From positions 1 to 48,662 of the forward strand of contig JAWCNE010000005.1 of NCBI GenBank assembly GCA_038849025.1: a stretch of 48,662 nt of DNA, in the 5' to 3' direction. Below the pieces are notes generated by a model that ran no database searches, was not told the DNA's origin, and saw nothing but the letters and a program-made list of their open reading frames with translations. A program made the translations under genes and the position numbers. Each line of letters starts with the position of its first letter. Within the stretch, counting starts at the first letter, position 1. The stretch comes from WUQU01 sp038849025 (GTDB taxonomy: Archaea; Thermoproteota; Bathyarchaeia; Bathyarchaeales; Bathycorpusculaceae). Shown here piece by piece: positions 14,054-22,015 of this stretch.

Positions 14054-15192
14054 AATATTTTTCTCGCTGCTTCAAGCCCCTCTCCAATGTCTATATGGTA
14101 GCCTACATCTTTCAACGCGTTTCCCAGAGCATTTACTGTCGTCATAACTTCTGTCTGGGATACCGTGCCCATGCAGCCAATCCTCCAGATTTTGCCTTTA
14201 AGCTTGCCCATTCCGCCAGCAATTAATACTTTATATTTTTCTCGCATCTTTTCGCGTACGCTGCTTTCATCGACTCCTTCTGGAACATTAACGGCAATCA
14301 CTGTATTTGAACGGATTCCTTTCTCCTTTGGGAAGGCAGTCATTCCTAAGGCGTTTGTCGCGTTATAGAAGGCTTCTGCACACCGCTTATGCCGCTCAAT
14401 TCTTCTCTCTAACCCTTCCTTTCGAACAAGCCTTAACGCTTCGTTTAACGCATATAACAGGGGTAGAGCTGGTGTGAACGGCGTTTCCTTTTTAGTTGCA
14501 GATTCCCTCATTTGTAACAAGTCAAAATACATGGGCCTATTCTCTGTTTTTTCTATTTTTTCCCATGCTTTTTGGCTTACAGATATTAGCGCCAAGCCCG
14601 GGGGGCAAGCTAAACATTTTTGGCTTCCGGTTATGCATATGTCAATGTTCCATTCATCCACGGGAAGTTGGTCTCCGCCCAGGATTGATACTGCGTCAAC
14701 TACAAGTAGCATGTTGTTTTCTTTAGCTATTTTTCCGATTTGTGGCAGTTCCCGAACAGTGACGCTTGTGGAAGTTTCATTGTAGACAAGGAATATGGCC
14801 TCTGCTTCCGGCTCCTTTTCAACAATTTCTTTTATTTCTGAGGCTTTTGGTGCCGTCCCCCATGGAAGAGTTAGCTCTATGGGGACCCCTTTTCTTCGTC
14901 TTATTTTTTCAGCTAACCTTTCGCTGAATACACCGAAGACTGGAACTACGGCCTTTTCGCCTGGATTAATTAGGTTGGTTACGGCACATTCAATCCCGCC
15001 GGTTCCAGATGAAGTTAATACGAAAACGTCACTTTGGGTTTGAAAAACATATTTGAGGCCGATCTCTATTTCCGAGTAAAGCGTGTGAAAATCGGCTCCT
15101 CGATGGTTTATCATCGGTTGCAACATAGCATACATTACGCTGTCTGGAACATTAGTCGGGCCTGGAAGCATTACCAACATTCTATCAATCAC
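14050..15192 (-). CDS. Class V aminotransferase (alanine/serine-glyoxylate type)
   Basis: A 380-residue PLP enzyme of the alanine-glyoxylate/serine-pyruvate aminotransferase family. It has LPGPTNVPD at the N-terminus, SGTGG for phosphate binding, VVDAVSILGGDQLPVDEWNI, and the Schiff-base lysine in GSQKCLACPPG. Lying between SerB-SerA and the phosphoserine-using cysteine gene, it is a good candidate for the missing phosphohydroxypyruvate aminotransferase, or for serine-glyoxylate exchange. Family alone cannot decide. The start is GTG at 15192, with AGGTGAG 7 bases upstream. The gene ends in a 4-base convergent overlap with the fusion gene. Confidence 0.85.
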   Translation of the reverse strand: MIDRMLVMLPGPTNVPDSVMYAMLQPMINHRGADFHTLYSEIEIGLKYVFQTQSDVFVLTSSGTGGIECAVTNLINPGEKAVVPVFGVFSERLAEKIRRRKGVPIELTLPWGTAPKASEIKEIVEKEPEAEAIFLVYNETSTSVTVRELPQIGKIAKENNMLLVVDAVSILGGDQLPVDEWNIDICITGSQKCLACPPGLALISVSQKAWEKIEKTENRPMYFDLLQMRESATKKETPFTPALPLLYALNEALRLVRKEGLERRIERHKRCAEAFYNATNALGMTAFPKEKGIRSNTVIAVNVPEGVDESSVREKMREKYKVLIAGGMGKLKGKIWRIGCMGTVSQTEVMTTVNALGNALKDVGYHIDIGEGLEAARKIF

Positions 15193-15254
15193 GTTTTCTC
15201 ACCTAAAGTTTTAGAATTAAAGCTTAAAGCAATGTTATTAAACCTTATTTGTTG

Positions 15255-17054
15255 CTAAAAAGGCGTTAAGCTTGTCTTAACCATATCCCTTTTATTTTTG
15301 AGCTGTATCTCAGCTAGGTATTTTTCGAATTGCTCTGCGTATTTGTATCCGCTGTCTGGGAAAACTAGGACATATACGCCCTCTTCTTCTGCGATTTTTT
15401 GGAAAGCGTGAACTACGGCTCCTGCGCTTAATCCTATTAGGAGACCTTCTTTTCTTGCGATCTTTATGGCACCTTCGATGGCTTCAGCCTGTTTCACGTC
15501 TATCACTTCGTCGAACGTCGCCTGATGGTACCATTTCATTCCCGTCTCTATCCTTCTTATGCCTGGAACAACTTCGTTGAGTGCCGGTTGAACGCCGACT
15601 ATTTTGACGCTGTCCTTGTACTTGGTTTTGAAGTAGATGGATATGGCGCTCATGTGCCCCGATGTGCCTAAACCGCCGATTATGCATGTAGGCTTAAGAT
15701 TTAGGCTTTTTAGCTGTTCGTCAATTTCTCTCGCTGTGTATTTTAAGTGTACTTTGAAGTTGGCGTCATTTTCAAACTGGTTAAGATGCGTAGCCTTGTC
15801 TGCTTTTGCCTCCGCCTCCACTTGGCTTATAGACTCCACCGTTAAGCCCACGGGAAGCCTTACAACATCAGCTCCTAAAACTTCGAGGTAAATGTCACTA
15901 ACTTTTTGAATAGTTTTCGGTATGAAAAGTTTTGACTTTATTCCAAGGATATTCGCTATAGAGGATAGGGCTATTCCAGTGTTTGTAGAAGTGGCCTCAT
16001 ACAAGGCTTCCTTAAGTTCGCCTTTTTCCAAGGCTTCAACTATCATTGCCCAGCCTATCCTATCCTTCACGCTATTACTGAAGGGATTATACCCTTCAAG
16101 CTTGGCCCACACGCTCCTTTTTTCCGTTGACAAAGAGCCGAGCCTAACAAGGGGCGTGGGCCAACCTTCATAAAGCAGCTCCAATGTACTGTTAAAAACC
16201 TTGAGAACCTTTTCGTCATTTTCTTTAGGCTTTGCCAAAGCCTTCAAAGGCACATTTATATGGAAAGATCCCATCATGACTTTAAAGCTTTTAGGGGGCA
16301 ATTTCGGACCTTTAAGCCCAGCTTCCAATATAGCTTCTTTTGTAACCGAATGGCTGGGATGCAAAGATTTTATTTCCAATTTTTCTATGTCAACTTTGAA
16401 GCTTGGAACTTTCTGAGCTGAGAGGAGGTCAACCGCCTGGAAAGCTTCGTAGCCTTCTAATATTACATGGGTTTTTTCATCCACAATTATTGGTGTGTCA
16501 ACAATTTCGGCTTCTAAAAACTTGATGTATAAGGGCAAGGCTTCTTTAAGCTCTACTTGCATTGCGCTTTTGACATCCTTTATGTTTAAGAGTTCAAGTT
16601 CACTTTTCAAAACTTCCAAGGGAATGTTAATTTTTTTCTCAACAACCGATATATGCGAGAACGTGTCGCTGTTTCGAATCAGGTGTTTTGAGGTTTTCGG
16701 CGGAAGCTTCTTACCGCTTAAGCCAGCTTTTATTACATCTTCCTTAGTCAAGCGCTCGCCTTTTCTCCAAGCTTGAACTTCAATATCTGGCGAGCTGTAG
16801 TCTATGTAAATTACTGGAATTCTTCTGCATCCTAGCTGTCTTAGAGCGGTGAATCGGTGTTCTCCATCGATTATGACGTTTGTATTTTTGTCAGCAACTA
16901 TGGGGTGTTTCAAAATTTTGTCTGAAGCTATTTCGTTTTTCAGTTCTTTCAAATGGTTTAAATCAACTTCTTCATGTTGCAAAAGTTTATCTAACTCAAC
17001 AAGGTGTGCTTCGAAGCTGTAGAGTCTGTTTGATACGTTAGGGACTGCAGTCAC
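15255..17054 (-). CDS. Tandem SerK-like domains fused to O-phosphoserine sulfhydrylase
   Basis: The 599-residue protein has three parts. Residues about 15-150 are a ParB/sulfiredoxin-fold domain like the free-serine kinase SerK of Thermococcus: VELDKLLQHEE, IIDGEHRFTALRQLG (DGEHR at 63-67), then LTKEDVIKAG...LPPKTSKH. Residues about 160-275 repeat the layout, but DGEHR is replaced by EGYEA (200-204) while LPPKS is kept. Residues about 285-590 are a cysteine-synthase fold: PLP lysine 330 in NSVKDR, GGLGTSGHMS (461-469), PGIRRIETG with arginines near 500 as in archaeal OPSS, and SAGA. Predicted chemistry is Ser to O-phosphoserine to Cys. GTG 17054 is preferred because the longer ORF runs through the TATA box and operators. 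Confidence 0.85.
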   Translation of the reverse strand: MTAVPNVSNRLYSFEAHLVELDKLLQHEEVDLNHLKELKNEIASDKILKHPIVADKNTNVIIDGEHRFTALRQLGCRRIPVIYIDYSSPDIEVQAWRKGERLTKEDVIKAGLSGKKLPPKTSKHLIRNSDTFSHISVVEKKINIPLEVLKSELELLNIKDVKSAMQVELKEALPLYIKFLEAEIVDTPIIVDEKTHVILEGYEAFQAVDLLSAQKVPSFKVDIEKLEIKSLHPSHSVTKEAILEAGLKGPKLPPKSFKVMMGSFHINVPLKALAKPKENDEKVLKVFNSTLELLYEGWPTPLVRLGSLSTEKRSVWAKLEGYNPFSNSVKDRIGWAMIVEALEKGELKEALYEATSTNTGIALSSIANILGIKSKLFIPKTIQKVSDIYLEVLGADVVRLPVGLTVESISQVEAEAKADKATHLNQFENDANFKVHLKYTAREIDEQLKSLNLKPTCIIGGLGTSGHMSAISIYFKTKYKDSVKIVGVQPALNEVVPGIRRIETGMKWYHQATFDEVIDVKQAEAIEGAIKIARKEGLLIGLSAGAVVHAFQKIAEEEGVYVLVFPDSGYKYAEQFEKYLAEIQLKNKRDMVKTSLTPF

Positions 17055-17055
17055 C

Positions 17056-17090
17056 TTTAACACCGTTAAACTGAATTTAACACCGTTAAA
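17056..17090 (-). promoter_or_regulatory. Twin 15-bp palindromic operators
   Basis: TTTAACACCGTTAAA occurs twice, identically, at 17056-17070 and 17076-17090, separated by 5 bases. The centres are 20 bp apart, about two helical turns, so both dimers would bind the same face. Each is an inverted repeat TTTAAC-N3-GTTAAA. They lie between the TATA box and the GTG of the SerK-OPSS gene, over the expected transcription start, the position of an archaeal repressor site. Confidence 0.8.
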
Positions 17091-17100
17091 AATATATAAA
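17091..17100. promoter_or_regulatory. TATA element shared by two divergent genes
   Basis: AATATATAAA, a good TATA box read in either direction. To the minus side it places a start near 17070 inside the operators and 15 bases before GTG 17054. To the plus side it places a start near 17121-17125, about 8 bases before GTG 17131. No second TATA is visible in the 76-base gap. Confidence 0.65.
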
Positions 17101-17130
17101 CTTACCGTCACAAATAATTAGGGAACAAGA

Positions 17131-17535
17131 GTGAAGCCTCCCTGTGTAACTGTAGTCAAATACCTTCTCCCAGCCATAAGAGCGCTGGTAACAAAAGAGC
17201 TCATAGAAAAATATAATTTACGCAAAATTGACGCTTCAGAGAAAATGGAATTAACCCCAGCTGCAATAACCCAATATTTCAAAGGCGAAAGGGGAACGGC
17301 GTTAGCACGAGAAATTGAACATTCCACAGAAGCCATGGAAATGATTTCAAAGCTTGCGGAAATATTGGCTAGAAGCGATACTTCAGCGGAAGAAATTATA
17401 GAAAAACTATGCGAGATATGCACCACGGTACGATATGAAAAAGTAATATGCAAGTTACATCAAAAAGACTTGCCAAATCTCAATGAATGCAAATGTGTTA
17501 CTTGCCAACCATGTTCAAACCTGAAACTCGCATAG
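17131..17535 (+). CDS. HTH transcriptional regulator (COG2522-like) with Cys-rich tail
   Basis: 134 residues from a GTG. The N-terminal half is a helix-turn-helix (LRKIDASEKMELTPAAITQY, then FKGERG) as in the archaeal predicted regulators of COG2522. The C-terminal half is helical and ends in a Cys/His cluster (ICKLHQ, CKCVTCQPC) that could hold a metal or iron-sulfur cluster, or sense thiols. It is divergent from the SerK-OPSS gene with twin palindromic operators in the gap, so it is the obvious candidate to bind them and to respond to cysteine or sulfur status. Target and ligand are inferred from position only. Confidence 0.8.
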   Translation: MKPPCVTVVKYLLPAIRALVTKELIEKYNLRKIDASEKMELTPAAITQYFKGERGTALAREIEHSTEAMEMISKLAEILARSDTSAEEIIEKLCEICTTVRYEKVICKLHQKDLPNLNECKCVTCQPCSNLKLA

Positions 17536-17560
17536 ACAAAAACTCAGATTGAATTCGTAG

Positions 17561-17755
17561 CTACTGCTTTACTGTTAACAATGTATTCATGTGTTTTCGT
17601 TCTTTACTGACATATGCCACCTTTACCATAACATTGCCAAGCAACTCTTTTGCAGCTTTTTGTGCATCCCTCTTTGTTTCATAAGTTCCTTTTAGTTCTA
17701 TCCATGGCAGAGTTTCATCAATTTTTACCCAAACTGCATACAACTTTTTCACCAT
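17561..17755 (-). CDS. Small conserved-looking protein
   Basis: 64 residues in a compact alpha/beta pattern: strand KLYAVWVKID, turn, strand WIELKGTYET, a lysine-rich helix KRDAQKAAKELLG, then strand VMVKVAYVS. This layout resembles small DUF2188-like or phage-type proteins, but I cannot name it. ATG or the following GTG could start it. It faces the regulator gene tail to tail. Confidence 0.5.
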   Translation of the reverse strand: MVKKLYAVWVKIDETLPWIELKGTYETKRDAQKAAKELLGNVMVKVAYVSKERKHMNTLLTVKQ

Positions 17756-17881
17756 CGCAAGATAAGAAAAGTTAGAATTTCAGTAATTAAAACAATTATG
17801 AATTGTTGATATTGATTTCTGTTAAGTTTAGTTTTAGAAGATTAATTAAGAGGTTCTTCACCAATTGTAGGGTTAGGAGCG

Positions 17882-17890
17882 ATATAAAAG
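17882..17890 (+). promoter_or_regulatory. TATA box of the MgtE transporter unit
   Basis: ATATAAAAG is a near-ideal archaeal TATA box. It predicts a transcript start near 17910, about 250 bases before the transporter ATG, an unusually long leader for an archaeon. A GTG-started ORF of 60 codons begins at 17891, but its start would precede the predicted transcript. Confidence 0.5.
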
Positions 17891-17937
17891 GTGGGGCTTG
17901 AGGGCACGCTTAAAAGAGCTCTATTGAAGGGGTGCCT

Positions 17938-18173
17938 ATGGATGGACGAAAACCAAAAAAGCTCAGAAGGCGGACAATATGAAGTTATCCAACAGCCTAA
18001 ACACCGAAGACAAAAAGATCAATCTTATGTCGCCCAGTCCTTTCCCTCAAAGTTTTGGCCAGAATTTGCTTGACAGTAAACTCTTGAATAACTCTTCTTC
18101 TACAAATTTTGCTGAGTTTTACACGTTTTCAGCTCTTCTAAAACTCCAAGGGGGGTCTGGCCAATGGCTTTGA
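17938..18173 (+). other. Long leader with coupled mini-ORFs before mgtE
   Basis: After GGGGTG, the ATG at 17938 opens a 14-codon basic peptide (MDGRKPKKLRRRTI). Its TGA overlaps, as ATGA, the ATG at 17979 of a 64-codon ORF rich in Ser, Asn and Leu. That ORF ends at 18173, 10 bases inside the transporter gene. This chain would let translation of the leader control the transporter start. I know no Mg2+-sensing leader in archaea of this form, and either ORF could be chance. Bases 17756-17881 hold nothing I can name. Confidence 0.3.
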
Positions 18174-19387
18174 ACGTTAAAAAGTTCAGTGGAACCTTAA
18201 AACAGTCTTTAATGGCTTACGCATTTAACATATTCGGAATAGTTGCAGGAACAATGATTGCTTATAATACGGGGCTTTTTCAAAAAGCCCCATGGGCAAT
18301 TGTGATATACCCTCCGATTCTTAGTGCTAGAGGGGTTATAGGCGGCTTATTTTGTGGCCGCCTAAGCACCGCATTGCACCTTGGAACAATCCAGCCTCGT
18401 TTGTTTGGTAACACTAAAAGCTTCTATTTGCTCTTTCAAGCAATTGTTGTAATGACTTTGGAAACAAGCGTTATAATGAGTTTTGTCGCAGTAGTATTCA
18501 GGGGTATTTATACCGGCATATCAATAGATGAGCTCCTAAAAATTATAGGCATAGTCGTGGCAGTAATGGCCTTAGCGCTGATTGCTATATCACCTTTAAC
18601 ATTGACTGTTTCCTTTCTCTCTTTTAAACATGGCCTAGACCCGGATATAGTTTTGTATCCTATAGAATCTACGGTTGCTGATCTTCTCATTACGGCAATT
18701 TATATTTCAATGTTAAACATCTCCTTCTTAAACAGTTATTTTTCGTTTTATTTCATTGTTTTAGTGAGCTTAATCTCGCTATCAATCGCAACATATCTTT
18801 TCATCAAAAATCGACGAGAAGCAGAGTTCACAAAAACCCTCAAAGAGTCCCTTCTAACGATAATTTTTGTCTCTTTTATAATTAATGTGGCAGGTGCCAC
18901 TTTAGGCATGGTTGATGAAACCCTACGTGAAAGACAGGAAGCGTATAGAAGTTATCCAGTGTATGTGGTTTATCCAGCTTTAATTGACACAATTGGCGAT
19001 GTGGGAGCCGCAGTAGGTTCAACAGCCACAACGAAGCTTGCGCTTGGCACGCTTGAATCATCCTTTTCTTCGATAAAAAATCATTTAACAGAAATTTCAG
19101 GTGCGTGGACGGCCTCTTTAATTATGTATCTTGCCTATTCCATCTTGGCATTAATAATCCAAGGGCTTTTAACTCCATTAAACCTCCTAAAGTTCACAAT
19201 TTTTCTATTCACTGCTAACGTTATCGCTGCATCGTTTATTATCATAATTTCATACTCGGTTGCCATTTTAACCTTCCAAAAGGGTTTGGATCCGGACAAT
19301 TTTGAAATTCCCTTGGAAAGCTCCTTTGCAGACAGCGTGACAACATTTTCTCTGCTTGCCGCACTGATTTTACTGACCTTCATTTAA
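18164..19387 (+). CDS. MgtE/SLC41-type divalent cation transporter (permease domain only)
   Basis: The 407-residue membrane protein has two MgtE integral-membrane repeats. Each carries the pore pattern of the family: PPILSARGVIGGLFCGRLST with GLDPDIVLYPIESTVADLL, and YPALIDTIGDVGAAVGSTA with GLDPDNFEIPLESSFADSV. The cytoplasmic N and CBS gating domains of bacterial MgtE are missing. This two-repeat form corresponds to archaeal COG1824 permeases. The start ATG follows GGGGGGT by 8 bases. Two PhoU/TrkA_C proteins downstream are likely to replace the missing regulatory domains. Substrate Mg2+ or another divalent ion. Confidence 0.87.
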   Translation: MALNVKKFSGTLKQSLMAYAFNIFGIVAGTMIAYNTGLFQKAPWAIVIYPPILSARGVIGGLFCGRLSTALHLGTIQPRLFGNTKSFYLLFQAIVVMTLETSVIMSFVAVVFRGIYTGISIDELLKIIGIVVAVMALALIAISPLTLTVSFLSFKHGLDPDIVLYPIESTVADLLITAIYISMLNISFLNSYFSFYFIVLVSLISLSIATYLFIKNRREAEFTKTLKESLLTIIFVSFIINVAGATLGMVDETLRERQEAYRSYPVYVVYPALIDTIGDVGAAVGSTATTKLALGTLESSFSSIKNHLTEISGAWTASLIMYLAYSILALIIQGLLTPLNLLKFTIFLFTANVIAASFIIIISYSVAILTFQKGLDPDNFEIPLESSFADSVTTFSLLAALILLTFI

Positions 19388-19471
19388 CGGAACTGCAAAC
19401 TACTTCAAAGAGTCAAAGATAGATTTAAAATGTTTTGCTGTTTAATATTTTCTTGGAGCGCCTTTAACACT

Positions 19472-20080
19472 ATGCCTAAATTTGAAAAGATCGAATATAA
19501 GCCGATATCTGTTAGAGAACTCCTCCTAGAGATGAAAAACCTCTCAGAACTTATGATTGATTTGGCTTATTCAGCTGCCTTATTTAACGACAAGGAGCTT
19601 GCGGAAGACGTTTTAGAGCTGGAAAAGCGCGTTGATACTTTGGCGTACCATTTAGATATGGTTACAATGGTGGCTGCTAGAGACGCCGAGGACGCCGAAG
19701 CGTTAGTGGGGGTTTCCACGGTGGCTTCTGCGACAGACAAAATTTCAGACGCCGCTGCAGATATAGCTGCAATAGTTACGCAGAACATAGGCGTTCATCC
19801 AATTGTAAGCGAAATTTTCGAAAGGTTATCAAAGCGCTTGATTAAAGTCAAAGTGGACGGAACTTCGGTTCTTGTTGGAAAACGCATAAGTGAACTTGAA
19901 TTAGCTCCGAGAATGGGCATTGATATAATTGCTATCTTTCGAAACAAAGAATGGATAATCAATCCAAAAGAAGGTGAACAAATCGGTGCTGATGATGTCC
20001 TTATCGCCCGCGGAACCCCCTCAGGCTTAAAAGAGTTTAAAGAGCTCTGTGAAGGCAAAAAGGAAAAACCGGAGGGCTGA
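19472..20080 (+). CDS. PhoU-TrkA_C regulatory protein 1
   Basis: 202 residues from the ATG at 19472. The earlier ATG at 19430 overlaps a TATA-like TTTAAAATG and is unlikely. The first 120 residues are a PhoU-like helical bundle (LLLEMKNLSELMIDLAYSAA, LEKRVDTLAYHLDM). Residues about 130-198 are a TrkA_C (RCK-C) ligand domain (VDGTSVLVGKRISELEL, VLIARGTPSGLKEF). This COG3273 architecture normally accompanies MgtE-like permeases as a cytosolic regulator, which matches the upstream gene. Confidence 0.83.
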   Translation: MPKFEKIEYKPISVRELLLEMKNLSELMIDLAYSAALFNDKELAEDVLELEKRVDTLAYHLDMVTMVAARDAEDAEALVGVSTVASATDKISDAAADIAAIVTQNIGVHPIVSEIFERLSKRLIKVKVDGTSVLVGKRISELELAPRMGIDIIAIFRNKEWIINPKEGEQIGADDVLIARGTPSGLKEFKELCEGKKEKPEG

Positions 20081-20082
20081 GC

Positions 20083-20661
20083 ATGTCTAGAAAGCGTAAG
20101 CTAAAATTTGAAGAAATAGTTGAACGATTCGCAGAGCTTAAAGACACCTCAGAGCTTATGATCGACTTAGCCTATTCTTCCTTGTTACTTAACAGCAAAG
20201 AGTTAGCTGAAGAAGTTCAGAGACTCGAGGAATATGTTGACAAGCTGCACACGGATTTTGAGTTACTTGTCCTTTCAAGCGGGTTCAAAAAAGAAGAGGC
20301 TAAAGGCTTTTTGGGGTTGATAAGGTTAGGTGTTGTGGCGGAAAAAATAGCTGACGCCGCCGCAGAAATAGCCGAAGTGGTCTTAAGAGGTATAGAACCA
20401 CACATTGTATTAAGGCTCACCATAGAAGAAGCTGAAGAAACAATCACCTATACCCCTGTAACCGAGAGTTCCCAGCTGGTAAATAAGACTTTACGAGAAG
20501 CCCGTATTCCAGAGGAAACTGGAATGTGGGTTTTAGCCATAAAAAGAGAAGGCAAATGCGTAAGGCCTAAGCCTGACTCAAAAATTCAAGTTGGCGATAT
20601 TCTGATAGCCTCAGGCTACGCAGAGGGAGCTGAACACCTCAAAAAATTGGCGGCGCCATAG
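20083..20661 (+). CDS. PhoU-TrkA_C regulatory protein 2
   Basis: 192 residues, a paralogue of the previous gene: PhoU bundle (FAELKDTSELMIDLAYSSLL) then TrkA_C (SQLVNKTLREARIPEE, ILIASGYAEGAEHL). It starts 3 bases after the preceding stop behind GGAGGG, so the two are co-translated and probably form a heterodimer on the two-repeat transporter. The duplication parallels the transporter's own two halves. Confidence 0.83.
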   Translation: MSRKRKLKFEEIVERFAELKDTSELMIDLAYSSLLLNSKELAEEVQRLEEYVDKLHTDFELLVLSSGFKKEEAKGFLGLIRLGVVAEKIADAAAEIAEVVLRGIEPHIVLRLTIEEAEETITYTPVTESSQLVNKTLREARIPEETGMWVLAIKREGKCVRPKPDSKIQVGDILIASGYAEGAEHLKKLAAP

Positions 20662-20740
20662 TTTTTCCTCCGCGATAGGTAGTTAAGATACTTATTCTGA
20701 ATGCATCAACACTATAAACTCAGAATCCAAATCTATGTTA

Positions 20741-21133
20741 ATGGAGGAATCAGCTACGAAAAAGAAGCAGGAAATCACAGAAAAACAGAGCTATAAATGT
20801 GCAAATCCTTCTTGTCAGAGAATTTTCGCAAATCCAATAAAAGTTGAAAACATAAGCTTAAAGAACAAGATTTACGAAGCATGCCCTTATTGCCTAACAG
20901 AAATAAAAATAGAAAAAGGCATTTCAGTTTTTGAAAAGCAAAAGCCAATGGATGAAAAAGAGACTGAAATGGTCGTTGAAGAAGAGAAAACTGTTCAATC
21001 CACTGCAGAAAAAGAAGAGTGTAAACATTACTTTGGATACTTAAGTGAGCGAACGACAAAAGAAGGGCTTCCGGAAGAATGCTTACTCTGCGGAAAAATA
21101 GTGCAATGTATGCTTAAAAATGTAGCCCGTTAG
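20741..21133 (+). CDS. Double zinc-binding protein of TACK-archaeal type
   Basis: I choose MEES (20741) over the ATG six bases earlier, though either works. Residues about 18-55 form a zinc finger (CANPSCQRIF and, 31 residues on, CPYC). An acidic linker follows, then a second module (ECKHYFGYLSERTTKEGLPE, then ECLLCGKIVQCM). The last module recurs at the C-terminus of many small archaeal proteins I have seen, but has no assigned function. It is perhaps a nucleic-acid- or membrane-associated adaptor. Confidence 0.65.
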   Translation: MEESATKKKQEITEKQSYKCANPSCQRIFANPIKVENISLKNKIYEACPYCLTEIKIEKGISVFEKQKPMDEKETEMVVEEEKTVQSTAEKEECKHYFGYLSERTTKEGLPEECLLCGKIVQCMLKNVAR

Positions 21134-21207
21134 GTTGGTTACTAGTGATACGCACTTCCTTTTTTAAACTTGTGATGCTTCCTTAAAATGGGTAGGAGAC
21201 ATCATAG

Positions 21208-21585
21208 TTGTCTACGACATCCTTGCAGAAAAAACCTCCAACTGTTATGAGCCCTGTAATCACCCAGGAAAAGAAGCTGAACGCGGAAACTGTTACAGCC
21301 ATAGCTACAAACTTCCTTAAAAGAATTGGAAATAAAGGGGGCTTAAAACCGAAAAGAGTTTCGTTAGAAGAGGGAATTTATATGGTTGAAGTGGAGATGA
21401 AAAAGCTCACAGCTATTGTCCGTATTGACTCAGAAAGCAGAGAAATCACGGAATATGAAATTCAACGGAAAGGAGAAGAAGCTTCTTTTACTTTCATTTC
21501 TCCAAAAATAATTATGATAATGTTTGGTGTATCCGCAATTGTTTATGTTGCACTCTACTTTGCCTTTAAAATGTTTGGACTATAA
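21208..21585 (+). CDS. Tail-anchored small protein
   Basis: 125 residues from a TTG preceded by AGGAGA. Residues about 25-95 form a small alpha/beta domain (AETVTAIATNFLKRIGNKGG, YMVEVEMKKLTAIVRID) like PepSY-type or similar single-domain folds. One C-terminal membrane helix follows (IIMIMFGVSAIVYVALYFAF), making it tail-anchored with the domain in the cytosol. The function is unknown. It faces the next gene tail to tail, 6 bases apart. Confidence 0.6.
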   Translation: MSTTSLQKKPPTVMSPVITQEKKLNAETVTAIATNFLKRIGNKGGLKPKRVSLEEGIYMVEVEMKKLTAIVRIDSESREITEYEIQRKGEEASFTFISPKIIMIMFGVSAIVYVALYFAFKMFGL

Positions 21586-21591
21586 ACTGGG

Positions 21592-21942
21592 TTACTTTTC
21601 GCCTTTCCCTTTCTTTTCAGGCTTTTTCTCTTCTACAGCCTCGGTGGCAGCTTCCTTTTCTTCTTTCTTTTCCTCTTCAATTTCGCTTGTAATTTCTTCT
21701 ATTGGCTTTGGAGGAGGCGTTGTAGCCATAGTCCATCCAATCCAAGCGCCAATAAACATGACAGCAACGAAGGCTATAAACACCGGAATGGCCACGATCC
21801 AAAATTGAATAACGCTGGTGTCTTTCGCCCATCCCAAGTCAACGATCCATTTGGGATAAAACAGTGTCACTACGTAGAAGATGGCTATCAAGACGCAGAC
21901 GATGAATATTACTCCACCTATAGACTGATCTTTACTAACCAT
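21592..21942 (-). CDS. Small two-helix membrane protein with charged tail
   Basis: 116 residues: two membrane helices (about 9-30 and 46-72), then a Pro-rich hinge TTPPPKP and a strongly charged Glu/Lys tail. The layout resembles small archaeal membrane-anchoring subunits, but no family is certain. The tail is low-complexity. Confidence 0.6.
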   Translation of the reverse strand: MVSKDQSIGGVIFIVCVLIAIFYVVTLFYPKWIVDLGWAKDTSVIQFWIVAIPVFIAFVAVMFIGAWIGWTMATTPPPKPIEEITSEIEEEKKEEKEAATEAVEEKKPEKKGKGEK

Positions 21943-22015
21943 TCATACATCACCACGCATAAAGCCATGTTATCACCTTCTCCTTTTAAAGTTTACCGTA
22001 TTTTTGGATATAATG

